From assembly GCA_016201435.1 (NCBI GenBank), contig JACQCT010000001.1:1-64000 (forward strand): 64,000 nucleotides of DNA. The letters are read 5' to 3'. The notes beneath the pieces are model-generated. The model made no database searches. It was given only the letters and a program-made list of their open reading frames with translations, and had not been told where the DNA came from. Position 1 is the stretch's first letter. Every line of letters starts with the position of its first letter. This document shows, in pieces, positions 51,338 to 60,054 of this stretch. Origin of the DNA: Nitrososphaerota archaeon. GTDB lineage: Archaea; Thermoproteota; Nitrososphaeria; Nitrososphaerales; Nitrosopumilaceae. Position numbers and translations under genes: made by a program.

Positions 51338-52615
51338 TCATTTCTTTACTCCCCCCACAAAAATCTCTTCAGAAAATATTTCTGGGTGAAGTTCCTTAAA
51401 CCGCATCATCCATCTAGTCATTACATCTTGGTTCTTCTTTAGTTGAGCAATCTCCATACTCTTTTGATATAATTCCTTATTCTCAATACGCAGTTTCTTG
51501 TTTTGAGCCTTCTCCCTTTCCTCATCAGATATGGTAAGATGAGGAACGGCATTGAGATATTCTTCTACCAATTCACCAATGTGTGTCTTGAAGTAGTTTC
51601 TGTCAAGTTTGACAAGACCAACATGATCCATCATGTACTCTTTCTTGATTAATGCTGCAAGAGGCGAATCTTTTGAGATTGTTTCCTTGTTTATTTTGTT
51701 GAAGAATCTTCGAAACCCGTTCATTATTGGTACGTCGTGTCTTCGCCTGCCTTTGGCAAGAGGTTTCCTAATTTCTGCACTCTCTGCAACCCTTGTAATT
51801 CTTCTTTTGATCGCATCAGGTTTTAGTTTTCTAACAAAAGGTCCTGCTTCTTTGAATAGTGGATCAGATGGCAAAGGCTCCTTGCCAACTTCTTGTATCC
51901 ATTTTTGTTTGTAATCAAGTATTGCTTTGTATGCTTCCGGTGTGATAAATGCAGGATACTCTTCAGACGTTTTCCTGTATACAGTTAATATCCCGCAAAC
52001 AATCTGTGCTTTACTCTCTTCTGATTCTGTTATATCAAAAACAATTTTGTCATTAATTTGGTAAACTGGTATCAGATCCTCCCAGTTTAATGCAAAACCT
52101 CCCTCCCTGATTCCAGAACTTGCTGCAACTAAAATCAATGCCTTGTCAATTGGTCCTCGAATAAATCCAATCATCTTTTGAATTTCCTGTCTTGTGTATC
52201 CTCTTCCTTCAGAATCAGTATTGTCGCGTTCTGGAAATGTATAGTAGATACGTTTCCAAGCAATTGGCACATCATTCATATCAAGAAGTTTTCGAATTGG
52301 TTTAAAATATCTGCCAAACGAATTTGGGCTAAGATAATCTTTATCGGTTGTTGCAAGTTCGGTTCTCTCCTTGAGTCTTTTTGATAAAGTTAGCAGCAGA
52401 CTTGTAATCCATTCTGGGTCGGCTTTTGCCCTATGCACCATTTCAGATGCGCGCTCCTCAAAAGTTCCATTAAAAACATCTTCAAAGATATCACACAAAA
52501 CTCTCCGCAAGGTGCGGGTGTACTTTTCCTTGGTAGCAGCAGCCCTCATCCCCTGGTAGAACAGGCCTATTGGTTCGTCTGCCACTTTTTGGATTTCCTC
52601 TTTTCTTATCTTCAA
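51338..52615 (-). CDS. Tyrosine recombinase (archaeal integrase)
   Basis: 425 residues, TTG start. A SAM-like N-terminal DNA-binding half (about 20-150) and a C-terminal catalytic domain with Arg about 170 (SSGIREGG), NGFRRFFNK in the place of HxxR, MMDHVGLV as the second His box, and the candidate nucleophile Tyr near 341 (LDRNYFKTH). A charged coiled tail follows. The first His of the usual HxxR is Asn here, a tolerated variation. It sits 48 bp from the 3' end of tRNA-Arg, the usual place for the integrase of an element inserted in a tRNA gene. Confidence 0.88.
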   Translation of the reverse strand: MKIRKEEIQKVADEPIGLFYQGMRAAATKEKYTRTLRRVLCDIFEDVFNGTFEERASEMVHRAKADPEWITSLLLTLSKRLKERTELATTDKDYLSPNSFGRYFKPIRKLLDMNDVPIAWKRIYYTFPERDNTDSEGRGYTRQEIQKMIGFIRGPIDKALILVAASSGIREGGFALNWEDLIPVYQINDKIVFDITESEESKAQIVCGILTVYRKTSEEYPAFITPEAYKAILDYKQKWIQEVGKEPLPSDPLFKEAGPFVRKLKPDAIKRRITRVAESAEIRKPLAKGRRRHDVPIMNGFRRFFNKINKETISKDSPLAALIKKEYMMDHVGLVKLDRNYFKTHIGELVEEYLNAVPHLTISDEEREKAQNKKLRIENKELYQKSMEIAQLKKNQDVMTRWMMRFKELHPEIFSEEIFVGGVKK

Positions 52616-52661
52616 TTATTTTCCTCTTTCGGGTCGGAACCCTAAAAAGGACATTATTGAG

Positions 52662-52674
52662 GCGGGCCCGATGG
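52662..52674. other. tRNA-proximal attachment site
   Basis: GCGGGCCCGATGG, the 3' end of the tRNA-Arg gene, matching 29021-29033 at 12 of 13 positions. The differing G makes an A-C mismatch in the present acceptor stem. Confidence 0.65.
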
Positions 52675-52737
52675 GACTCGAACCCACGACCTGACGCTCC
52701 GCAAGCGTCCGCACTATCCAAGCTGTGCAACGGGTCC
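52663..52737 (-). tRNA. tRNA-Arg (anticodon GCG)
   Basis: 75 nt, cloverleaf complete: acceptor GGACCCG/CGGGCCC, D-arm GCAC/GTGC, anticodon stem GACGC/GCGTC with loop TTGCGGA (anticodon GCG), T-arm GTGGG-TTCGAGT-CCCAT, discriminator G, no encoded CCA. Position 3 pairs A with C (mismatch); the copy of the 3' end at 29021 has T there on the tRNA strand, which would restore the pair. The 3' end is next to the integrase gene. Confidence 0.93.
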
Positions 52738-52800
52738 ATTGGAAGTTTCACTTGACCCCGTTATAATACATTTCAAAAAGTAATTTTTGGAATTTGAAAT

Positions 52801-53508
52801 TTACGCCGCTTGCTGTTCTGCCTTTTTCACAAAGACATAATTCATTATCAATCCAGCAATTATTGCACCAATAATTGGACCTGCCCAGTAAATCCAGTGA
52901 AAATCCCAGTATCCTGAAATGAGTGCTGGACCAAAGGTTCTTGCAGGATTCACTGATGCACCAGTCAATGGGACACCAACCAGGTGAATCAAAAATATCA
53001 TGCCACCGATGGCAAGACCGTACATTCCGGCGGGTGCCTTTTTGTGTACTGCAGTCATGAAAATAACAGTAACCAAGAAAAATGTCAAAATGATTTCAAC
53101 GGCAAGACCAGATATAGCACTATGATTTAGAAGTTCGCTTGGTCCACCCTGCGTTCCAAAGAATACCTTGGCGCCAAGATCTGGCAAGATTGCTTTAAGC
53201 GATGCGGCAGCAACAATTGCGCCAATTAACTGAAATACGATATAGGCAATGCCATCTTTGATTCCAATTCTTCTTGTAACCAACATGGAAATTGTCACAG
53301 CGGGATTAATGTGAGCACCAGAAATATGACCGAATGTATAAACCATCAAACCAATTGCTGCACCATGTGCTAAAGATATCATGACTATTGCTTGAATTGA
53401 AAGACCTGTTCCAAATGCAACAGCTGCTAGTATGATAGCTAGTGGTCCAAAGAAAACCAAACAATATGTTGCAATAGCTTCTGCAAACCATGCACGTGGA
53501 TTTACCAT
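52801..53508 (-). CDS. Aquaporin / MIP-family channel
   Basis: 235 residues with six transmembrane helices and the two half-helix NPA boxes (HINPAVT and SVNPART). An Arg after the second NPA and a narrow-filter His pattern point to a water or ammonia/glycerol channel in the cytoplasmic membrane; the substrate is not decidable by eye. Starts ATG 53508. First core gene after the integrated element; divergent from the peroxiredoxin gene. Confidence 0.92.
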   Translation of the reverse strand: MVNPRAWFAEAIATYCLVFFGPLAIILAAVAFGTGLSIQAIVMISLAHGAAIGLMVYTFGHISGAHINPAVTISMLVTRRIGIKDGIAYIVFQLIGAIVAAASLKAILPDLGAKVFFGTQGGPSELLNHSAISGLAVEIILTFFLVTVIFMTAVHKKAPAGMYGLAIGGMIFLIHLVGVPLTGASVNPARTFGPALISGYWDFHWIYWAGPIIGAIIAGLIMNYVFVKKAEQQAA

Positions 53509-53585
53509 CAGTCAATCACCTTTGGAATAACCATATAAAACATTCGAATAAGAAAAAATAATTAGGGAACAAAAAAACAGATCTC

Positions 53586-54044
53586 ATGCTTACAGAAGGT
53601 GACGATGTTCCAGAGTTTAGCTTAAAAGATGCAAATGGAAAATTGGTTAAAAAATCAGATTTAAAAGGTAAAAAATATGTTGTCTATTTTTATCCAAAGG
53701 ACTTTACTCCAGGATGTACTACAGAGGCAGCCGAGTTTTCCCAGGACTATAAGAAATTCAAGAATGCAGATATCGAGATACTTGGAATAAGTCCAGATGA
53801 TGAAGAATCTCACAAAAAGTTTGGCGAAAAAATGAAAGTACCGTTTATTTTGCTTGCAGACATGGAGAAAGATGTCGCAAAGAAATTCGGAGTATGGGGC
53901 AAAAAGCAATTTATGGGTCGTGAGTACATGGGTGTAAACAGATCAACCTTTTTGGTAAACGAAAAAGGAAAAATTTTCAAAGTATTTGAAAAAGTAAAAC
54001 CCGCAGGACATGCACAGGAAGTCCTAGAGGCTTTTAAAAATTAG
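53586..54044 (+). CDS. bcp: Peroxiredoxin, BCP/PrxQ family, one-cysteine type
   Basis: 152 residues, usual length. FTPGCTTEAAEF holds the peroxidatic Cys44; there is no other cysteine, so resolution must use an external thiol. SPDDEESHKKF and NRSTFLV complete the active-site Arg. Reduces hydrogen peroxide and organic peroxides with thioredoxin-type donors in the cytoplasm. ATG 53586. Its stop is 1 bp from the end of the convergent low-complexity gene. Confidence 0.93.
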   Translation: MLTEGDDVPEFSLKDANGKLVKKSDLKGKKYVVYFYPKDFTPGCTTEAAEFSQDYKKFKNADIEILGISPDDEESHKKFGEKMKVPFILLADMEKDVAKKFGVWGKKQFMGREYMGVNRSTFLVNEKGKIFKVFEKVKPAGHAQEVLEAFKN

Positions 54045-54045
54045 T

Positions 54046-54733
54046 TTAGGGTTTCCAGCCGGCTGGCAGTGTACCGCGTTTTGGTTTTGGCGGCTCTGGT
54101 GCAACTTTAACAGTTTGAGTTGTAGGTTCACCCTTGTATTGTTTGTCTGGAGGATGATATGACAACCTTGCTCTTGTTGCATAGTATTTGTTTCCAGTAT
54201 AACCTGTAGAGCTGGTTGTTGCATATGCTGGTGCAACTTCGCTTGATGATACTTTTGGTGCCGGAGGTGGTGCTGGTCTTGTCTCTTCATGTCTTGCAGG
54301 CTGTGTTTGTGGAGTATATTCTTCTGCGGCCTGTGCACCTTTTGCTTTCCATGTTGATGAGGATGACTTTGGTTTTTGTTGTGAACTTGAGGTTTCTTGG
54401 TATGTATATTGTGGTTCTGGCGGTGGAGATGGTCGCGATGTTGATGTTTGAGTTGTAGGTTCACCCTTGTATTGTTTGTCTGGAGGATGATATGACAACC
54501 TTGCTCTTGTTGCATAGTATTTGTTTCCAGTATAACCTGTAGAGCTGGTTGTTGCATATGCTGGTGCAACTTCGCTTGATGATACTTGGTGCAGGTCTTG
54601 CATGTTGTTCTGCAGGTTTTACCTGAGACGATAATTGGCCTAGCTTTGCTTCAAGTTCAGCAATTTTTGCTTCAAGTTCGGAAGTAGATTTTTTAGTAGA
54701 ACGTGGTTTTTTTGGTTTGATTTCTTTTGACAT
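54046..54733 (-). pseudogene. Low-complexity Pro/Ser/Thr/Lys-rich protein, frameshifted, with a 142-bp duplication
   Basis: ATG 54733 opens a lysine-rich N-terminus and a short coiled coil (ELEAKIAELEAKLGQL). Near 54587 the frame shifts by two bases: GCACCAAGTATC here against GCACCAAAAGTATC in the second copy. The continuation in another frame (to 54046) is Pro/Ser/Thr-rich with two copies of the block VSSSEVAPAYATTSSTGYTG followed by NKYYATRARLSYHPPDKQ. With the frame restored the protein is about 228 residues. No signal peptide; function unknown, perhaps a nucleic-acid or scaffold-binding tail protein. A homopolymer sequencing error would explain the shift equally well. Confidence 0.55.
54113..54254 (-). 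repeat. 142-bp perfect direct repeat, copy 1 (copy 2 at 54446-54587)
   Basis: Identical over 142 bp, offset 333 bp (111 codons). Just after the repeat, copy 1 has TTTT and copy 2 has TT; that two-base difference is the frameshift. Confidence 0.93.
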
Positions 54734-54836
54734 GTGCTATTTGGTCATGCAAATGTAGTTTATTTAGATTTTGATCAGGGTGCGGACGTGATTATTTATA
54801 GAAGTTTTATAAGAAGCGCACGGGATTTATTCTCTG

Positions 54837-55214
54837 TTGGACGATTTTGAAAGGGATTACCCCGGGTTTGACTGGAAAAATACACCCGCCTATAAACATC
54901 CAGGCGGTAGAAACTGTCCCTGCCCTAAACATGAATACATAAGAGAACAGGTCAATGTGGCAAGGACCATAAGTCAAACAAGTAAAGAAGTTGGCAAAAT
55001 CACACTCAAGTTTTGCCCTGATCACTATAGAGTATATCTAAAAGAAGTAATTCCCGCAATGCCTTTCAAATACAGAATGCTTACCAAAATAGCTCTTAAA
55101 ATTGGCGCAATACAAATTGAGCAGCTCAAATACATGCAGTCAGATCAATGCTTTTACTGCAAATTTGGATCTGGCGGACATGACAAGAAAACCGAATTGC
55201 CTCCAATAGGCTAG
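54837..55214 (+). CDS. Cysteine-containing protein, unknown function
   Basis: 125 residues, TTG start. NCPCPKHEY, FCPDHYRVYL and DQCFYCKFG form three Cys/His clusters spaced along the chain, suggesting one or two zinc sites. A basic middle helix (MPFKYRMLTKIALKIG) could contact nucleic acid. Divergent from the low-complexity gene and convergent with the small zinc-finger gene (4-bp overlap). Seems to be a core gene of the lineage but has no family name I know. Confidence 0.65.
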   Translation: MDDFERDYPGFDWKNTPAYKHPGGRNCPCPKHEYIREQVNVARTISQTSKEVGKITLKFCPDHYRVYLKEVIPAMPFKYRMLTKIALKIGAIQIEQLKYMQSDQCFYCKFGSGGHDKKTELPPIG

Positions 55215-55441
55215 ACAGGCCCAAGCAAAATTTTTGGTTTGTTAGGAGTATCATGATGGCATTTTTTTCCACATAGTGGACATGTAACCCTATCCAAAAA
55301 AATGCACTGACAAATATGTGACTTTAGATAACTTTCAGCACTTTTTGTATATTCCCCAGTGCCGTTACAAAATGAACAAGGGGTATCTAAAAGTGCAATC
55401 TTACCCTGCCCATTACAAACGGCACATTTTTGATCAGTCAC
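55211..55441 (-). CDS. Small DnaJ-type zinc-finger protein
   Basis: 76 residues, GTG start. CAVCNGQGK and CSFCNGTGE are two CxxCxGxG repeats as in the DnaJ zinc domain; a further CPLCGKKCHH binds a second zinc. Such free-standing zinc domains bind unfolded proteins or RNA. Overlaps the 3' end of the gene at 54837 by 4 bp. Confidence 0.75.
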   Translation of the reverse strand: MTDQKCAVCNGQGKIALLDTPCSFCNGTGEYTKSAESYLKSHICQCIFLDRVTCPLCGKKCHHDTPNKPKILLGPV

Positions 55442-55552
55442 GTTGACGAATTTCCTCTTTAAAGATAATTAAATTCCTTTTGTTAAATCTTTTTCCCACT
55501 TGGTGTGTAAAAATCCAGTTAAGCTTATACAATATACAAATTCAGTAGTGAT

Positions 55553-56995
55553 GTGGCAATAGAAGATCTTGGAGAGTTTGTAGAAAAGCTGGAAAAGGCA
55601 GGAGAGTTAAAGCGGATAAAAACGCAGGTTGATGCCAATTTAGAGATTGCCGAGATTTTAAGAAGAACGATGTATTCAAACGGTCCAGCACTTTATTTTG
55701 AAAATGTAAAAAATTATGACATGCCAGTTTTGGGAAATGCGTTTGGCTCGCTAAAAAGATTAGAGGTTGGATTAGAGACAGACGATTTTACTCAAATTGG
55801 CCAGAGAATTGTTGACATGACAAAGATGGAAATTCCAAGTGGAATTTTTGAAAAAATAAAAAAATTACCAGAGCTATCAAAGATGACGGACATTGCACCA
55901 AAAATGCAAAAAAGCGGACCTGTGACAGAAATTTTTGAAGACTCACCTTCATTTGACAAGATTCCAATTTTGAAAACATGGCACAAAGACGCTGGAAGAT
56001 TCATCACTTTTGGTCTTGTTGCTACAAAACATCCAGACACTGATATTAGAAATCTAGGAGTATACAGAATGCAGATACTTGACAACACTCATGCTCTCAT
56101 GCATTGGCAAAAGCACAAGAGGGGTGCACATCACTATGACATCAAAAAAGACGCTGGAAATAAAATTGAAGTGGCCGTAATCATTGGTGCAGACCCAGCA
56201 ACAGTATTTTCTGCAGTTGCCCCAGTCCCCGAAGGTCTAGACAAATATCTTTTTGCAGGAATAACAAGAAAGACAGGAATTAAAACTGTAAAATGCAAGA
56301 CAGTTGATCTTGAAGTTCCTGCAAACGCAGAGCTGGTACTAGAAGGATATGTTGATCCGTATGACATCAGAATGGAAGGTCCGTTTGGTGATCATACCGG
56401 ATACTATACCCCACCAGAGCCATATCCCGTATTTACTCTGACTGGAATAATGCGACGAGAAAAACCAATTTACCTAACTACTATAGTTGGAAAACCAATT
56501 CTAGAAGATGCATTTATTGGCAAAGTAATAGAGCGCTCATTTCTGCCTTTGATCAAAATGTTCCAACCCGAAGTTGTGGATTTTTCCATGCCAGCTGCTG
56601 GATGGTTCCAAGGCATGGCCATCATATCAATCAAGAAAAGATATCCCGGTCAGGCAAAAAAAGTAATGATGGGCCTATGGGGTCTGGGTCAGCTTGCACT
56701 AACAAAAATTTTTGTGGTCGTTGATGAGGACATCAATGTACATGACATGAATGATGTCATATGGGCAATTACAACCAGAGCTGATGCCGCACGAGATGTT
56801 ATCATAATAAACAACACTCCAACTGACACTTTGGATCCTGCATCACCGCTAGTAAATCTCGGATCAAAACTTGGAATTGATGCAACCCAGAAGACCAAAG
56901 AAGAAGGATATCAGAGAGAGATTCAGGAATTGGTTTCAGTTGATGAGGATACAAAGAACATAGTTGATGCCAAGTGGTCTAGTTACGGAATTTAG
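55553..56995 (+). CDS. ubiD: UbiD-family decarboxylase, probable menaquinone (futalosine) route enzyme
   Basis: 480 residues, GTG start, normal length. Family features: NLGVYRMQ, ALMHWQKHKRGAHHY in the prenylated-FMN site, EGPFGDHTGYYTPPEPYPVF, and an Asp/Glu-rich C-terminal domain. UbiD enzymes decarboxylate aromatic acids with prenyl-FMN. It converges with mqnC and overlaps its end by 4 bp, so its substrate is probably the dihydroxynaphthoate of the futalosine pathway rather than hydroxybenzoate. The prenyl-FMN maker UbiX is not in the window. Confidence 0.9.
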   Translation: MAIEDLGEFVEKLEKAGELKRIKTQVDANLEIAEILRRTMYSNGPALYFENVKNYDMPVLGNAFGSLKRLEVGLETDDFTQIGQRIVDMTKMEIPSGIFEKIKKLPELSKMTDIAPKMQKSGPVTEIFEDSPSFDKIPILKTWHKDAGRFITFGLVATKHPDTDIRNLGVYRMQILDNTHALMHWQKHKRGAHHYDIKKDAGNKIEVAVIIGADPATVFSAVAPVPEGLDKYLFAGITRKTGIKTVKCKTVDLEVPANAELVLEGYVDPYDIRMEGPFGDHTGYYTPPEPYPVFTLTGIMRREKPIYLTTIVGKPILEDAFIGKVIERSFLPLIKMFQPEVVDFSMPAAGWFQGMAIISIKKRYPGQAKKVMMGLWGLGQLALTKIFVVVDEDINVHDMNDVIWAITTRADAARDVIIINNTPTDTLDPASPLVNLGSKLGIDATQKTKEEGYQREIQELVSVDEDTKNIVDAKWSSYGI

Positions 56996-58110
56996 TGCAT
57001 TTGAACTGTATTATAGAAATTGTCCCTTTCTTCTACCTGATATCCAATTTGCTTTACCGCGTGTATTATTTTATTTGAGGTAAGTTCCGTAGAGCGTGAA
57101 CCTGTGCATGAAACAACTTCTTCTCCAAGCAGTGTTCCCCCAAAGTCATCAGCACCATATTGTAGTGCAATCTGTGCCATCCCTACACCGTTTGTAAGCC
57201 ATGAGGATTGTATGTGTGGGATCAGTCCATCATACATGATTCTTGATATTGCGATCATCTTTAGCAGCTGTGAACCACCTGCAGAGTATTTTACAGTCTC
57301 TTCTTTTTGCATAAGCGTATTGTTTGGTTCAAAGCTCCAAGGAATAAAGGCCATAAACCCTCCTGTTTTTTCTTGAAGCTTTGCAATTTTGATAAAGTGT
57401 TCTGCAATATCCCTTACGCTTTCTACATGTCCATACATCATTGTTGCAGATGCTGGCAGTCCCATGGTGTGAGCTTCCTCCATTATTTTTAGCCACTGCT
57501 CAGACGAGATTTTTTTTGGACTGATTATGTTTTTGACAGAATCTACTAAAATCTCTGCGCCTGCACCAGGTACCGATTGCAGTCCAGCTTTTTTTAATCT
57601 TGAAAGGACTTCTTTGGTGTTAATTTTTTCTACTCTAGATATCATATCAATTTCTGATGCGGATAATCCATGTATGCCAATTTTGGGAAATTTTTCCCTC
57701 ATCATTTTAAATGCATCTTCATAATATTCAATTCGAAGTTTTGGATTATGTCCTCCTTGGATCAACACTTGAGTAATTCCAAACATCTCAGAGGCTGTTT
57801 TGATTCGTGATTCAATTTCTTCAAGTGAAACAGTGTAAGACTCTTCATGTCCTGGCTGTCTGTAAAACGCACAAAACTTGCAGTCAGTTATACATACGTT
57901 AGTGTAATTTAGTATCATGTTGTTTACAAACGAGACCTTTTTTCCAAACTTTTTTCTGGTAAGATGTCCAGCCACTAGACCAATAAGATGAACATCATTT
58001 GATTCTAGCAATCTCATGCAATCATCTAGTCCAGGCCTAATTCCATTTAGTGAATTTTCTAAGATGTTTCCAATTTCGGAACTATAAAGCTCTTTTGTAA
58101 CCTGACTCAA
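56992..58110 (-). CDS. mqnC: Cyclic dehypoxanthine futalosine synthase
   Basis: 372 residues, TTG start. Radical SAM motif C73-x3-C77-x2-C80 (CITDCKFC), IQGGHNP, FIPWSFEPNNT and GADDFGGTLLGEEV; the last two distinguish MqnC from the related MqnE and CofH. It forms the cyclic spiro-carbon skeleton on the way to menaquinone. The 3' end overlaps ubiD by 4 bp on the opposite strand. Menaquinone in this lineage is presumably made by this route. Confidence 0.9.
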   Translation of the reverse strand: MSQVTKELYSSEIGNILENSLNGIRPGLDDCMRLLESNDVHLIGLVAGHLTRKKFGKKVSFVNNMILNYTNVCITDCKFCAFYRQPGHEESYTVSLEEIESRIKTASEMFGITQVLIQGGHNPKLRIEYYEDAFKMMREKFPKIGIHGLSASEIDMISRVEKINTKEVLSRLKKAGLQSVPGAGAEILVDSVKNIISPKKISSEQWLKIMEEAHTMGLPASATMMYGHVESVRDIAEHFIKIAKLQEKTGGFMAFIPWSFEPNNTLMQKEETVKYSAGGSQLLKMIAISRIMYDGLIPHIQSSWLTNGVGMAQIALQYGADDFGGTLLGEEVVSCTGSRSTELTSNKIIHAVKQIGYQVEERDNFYNTVQMH

Positions 58111-58202
58111 TTTGTTTTTGGGTTTGTTTCATCTTATTTAATTCTTGACAGCAGATTATACCCGGTATTTTTAAGTAGGGCACACACGGAGGATAAATTC
58201 CA

Positions 58203-58991
58203 ATGGTCACAGGTCACCAACTCCGAATGAATCGGATTTTACGAGCTGGAAAGATGCTTTGTATTCCAATGGATCACGGAATTTCAAGTGGTCCCCTAAA
58301 GGGAATTGAAGATCCTCATGCATTAGTTTATGATTGCCAGCATTATGGATTGACTTCAATTATAGTAAACAAAGGAATTCTCAGGTCGTTTCCAAAACCA
58401 CCCAAAGTGGGGTTACTAGTACATTATTCAGGCAGCACATCACTTTCAACTTCCCCAAATAGAAAAATGCTAACTGGTTCTGTTGAAGAAGCACTCAGAC
58501 TAGGTGCAGACGGAGTTTCTCTTCATATCAACATTGGCGGAAAAGAAGAGCCAGAAATGATTGAACAGCTTGGAAGAATTTCAGATGATTGTCACAAATG
58601 GAGCATGCCTCTATTGGCAATGATGTACCCAAGGGGTGAGAATGTCAAAAATCCACACGATCCTGAAATTGTAGGCCATGTTGCAAGAATAGGAGCAGAA
58701 CTTGGGGCAGACATTGTCAAGACTTTGTACACCGGCGATGTGGATTCATTTGCAAAAATTGTAAAAAGCACTCCAGTTCCAATAGTAATAGCCGGCGGGC
58801 CAAAAGCAAAAACTGACATGGACGTATTAGAAATGACAGAAGACGCAATGAAAGCAGGAGCAAAGGGAGTAACATATGGCAGAAATATCTTCGAGCACCA
58901 AAGCCCGGGCAAGATGACACATGCCTTGGCTGGCATAATATTTAGAAAAGAGACTGCAAAGGAAGCTGCAAAACATCTTGACCAAAAATAG
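58203..58991 (+). CDS. 2-amino-3,7-dideoxy-D-threo-hept-6-ulosonate synthase (archaeal AroA')
   Basis: 262 residues, ATG, class I aldolase barrel. IPMDHGIS, GADGVSLHINIGG, DIVKTLYTGD with the Schiff-base Lys, and VIAGGPKAKTD are typical of the archaeal ADTH synthase family that starts aromatic amino-acid synthesis without DAHP. The stop overlaps the next gene (DHQ synthase II) by 14 bp, and the later steps aroD, aroE and aroK follow on the same strand, which supports this over a fructose-bisphosphate aldolase role. Confidence 0.9.
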   Translation: MVTGHQLRMNRILRAGKMLCIPMDHGISSGPLKGIEDPHALVYDCQHYGLTSIIVNKGILRSFPKPPKVGLLVHYSGSTSLSTSPNRKMLTGSVEEALRLGADGVSLHINIGGKEEPEMIEQLGRISDDCHKWSMPLLAMMYPRGENVKNPHDPEIVGHVARIGAELGADIVKTLYTGDVDSFAKIVKSTPVPIVIAGGPKAKTDMDVLEMTEDAMKAGAKGVTYGRNIFEHQSPGKMTHALAGIIFRKETAKEAAKHLDQK

Positions 58992-60033
58992 GGAGTTAAT
59001 AATTTCCCCCAAGGTATCAAGGGGGCAGCTTGGCAAATTTCTTGCTGAAATTGAGAGCGAAGGAATCAAGATTGTCAATGCAGACCCCCAGAACCTAAGA
59101 GGGTTCAAGACCAAACTATCAACACTATACACCTCTCAAAGTGCAAGCTATGTCGTAGTTGACAGGCCAACAAAATACAAGGGCAAAAAAATCGGCATGA
59201 GATTCAAGGTTCTCTCAAACCACGACATAGACAATATACTAAAATTTGCAAAGATGGGTCTTGATTTTGTAGTTGTAGATGTTACTGACTGGAAAATAAT
59301 TCCTCTTGAAAATATCATAGCTAAATTGCACAAGCTTCACACCAAAGTATTTGCAACTGCAAAAAATCCCGACGAAGTGAGGAAGATGTTCTCCATTTTA
59401 GAAATTGGTGTAGATGGCGTAATATTTTCAACAGATTCCATTAACGAGGTAAGAGAAGTGCTAGTATATCTTGGAACAAAAAGTTTTGAGTTAAGGCCTG
59501 CCAAGATACTTGAAATTAAAGAAGTCGGAAATGGCGAGAGAGTTTGTGTAGATACTGCATCTATACTTGGACGCGGTGAGGGAATGTTAATTGGAAGTAG
59601 ATCAAATTTTTTGTTTTTGGTTCACAATGAATCAGTTGGCTCGTCATTTACATCTCCAAGACCATTTAGAGTAAATGCCGGTGCAGTTCATTGCTATACA
59701 CTTTCACCAGATGGAACTACAAAATATTTGTCAGAGCTAGAAACTGGTTCTGAGGTATTGGTTTTGGATTCACATGGAAGGGCTAGAAGGGCAACTGTTG
59801 GTCGCTCCAAAATTGAAAGCAGACCAATGCTTATGATTAAAGCTCAAATTGGTGATGAAGTTGGCGGAATCATAGCACAAAATGCAGAAACAATTCGGTT
59901 TGTTAGACCAAATGGACATTTGATTTCAGTGACTCATCTCAAAAAAGGAGATACCGTTTTGGCTCATGCCAAAGTAGCAACTGGCAGACACTTTGGCATG
60001 GAAGTAGACGACGAATACATTATAGAAAAATAA
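58978..60033 (+). CDS. 3-Dehydroquinate synthase II (archaeal AroB')
   Basis: 351 residues, TTG start inside the end of the upstream gene (14-bp overlap). DHQ synthase II converts the ADTH product to 3-dehydroquinate with NAD. The N-terminal half is a flavodoxin-like alpha/beta domain; GEGMLIGSRSNFLFLVHNE, RPFRVNAGAVHCY and ATVGRSKIESRP are signatures of the family. Directly coupled to the ADTH synthase gene, as in many archaea. Confidence 0.92.
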   Translation: MTKNRELIISPKVSRGQLGKFLAEIESEGIKIVNADPQNLRGFKTKLSTLYTSQSASYVVVDRPTKYKGKKIGMRFKVLSNHDIDNILKFAKMGLDFVVVDVTDWKIIPLENIIAKLHKLHTKVFATAKNPDEVRKMFSILEIGVDGVIFSTDSINEVREVLVYLGTKSFELRPAKILEIKEVGNGERVCVDTASILGRGEGMLIGSRSNFLFLVHNESVGSSFTSPRPFRVNAGAVHCYTLSPDGTTKYLSELETGSEVLVLDSHGRARRATVGRSKIESRPMLMIKAQIGDEVGGIIAQNAETIRFVRPNGHLISVTHLKKGDTVLAHAKVATGRHFGMEVDDEYIIEK

Positions 60034-60054
60034 TTACAGAAAAAGAAAAAAGAA

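Larger units (their letters stand above)
29021..52674. mobile_element. tRNA-Arg-integrated genetic element carrying DISARM defence genes
   Basis: Bounded by a 13-bp repeat of the tRNA-Arg 3' end (29021-29033 and 52662-52674), with a tyrosine recombinase 48 bp from the tRNA. Contents are accessory: exported proteins, regulators, zinc-finger and RHH proteins, DISARM, a DNA methyltransferase, a mismatch glycosylase and an Mrr-N fusion. A repeat family in its intergenic gaps was not noticed outside it. No replication or conjugation gene was recognised, so it may be a defence island mobilised only by its integrase, or a decayed plasmid. Confidence 0.65.

Noticed and set aside
52801..54044. Aquaporin and peroxiredoxin as part of the integrated element
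   Set aside because: They lie on the 5' side of the tRNA, outside the attachment-site pair, and are ordinary core genes.
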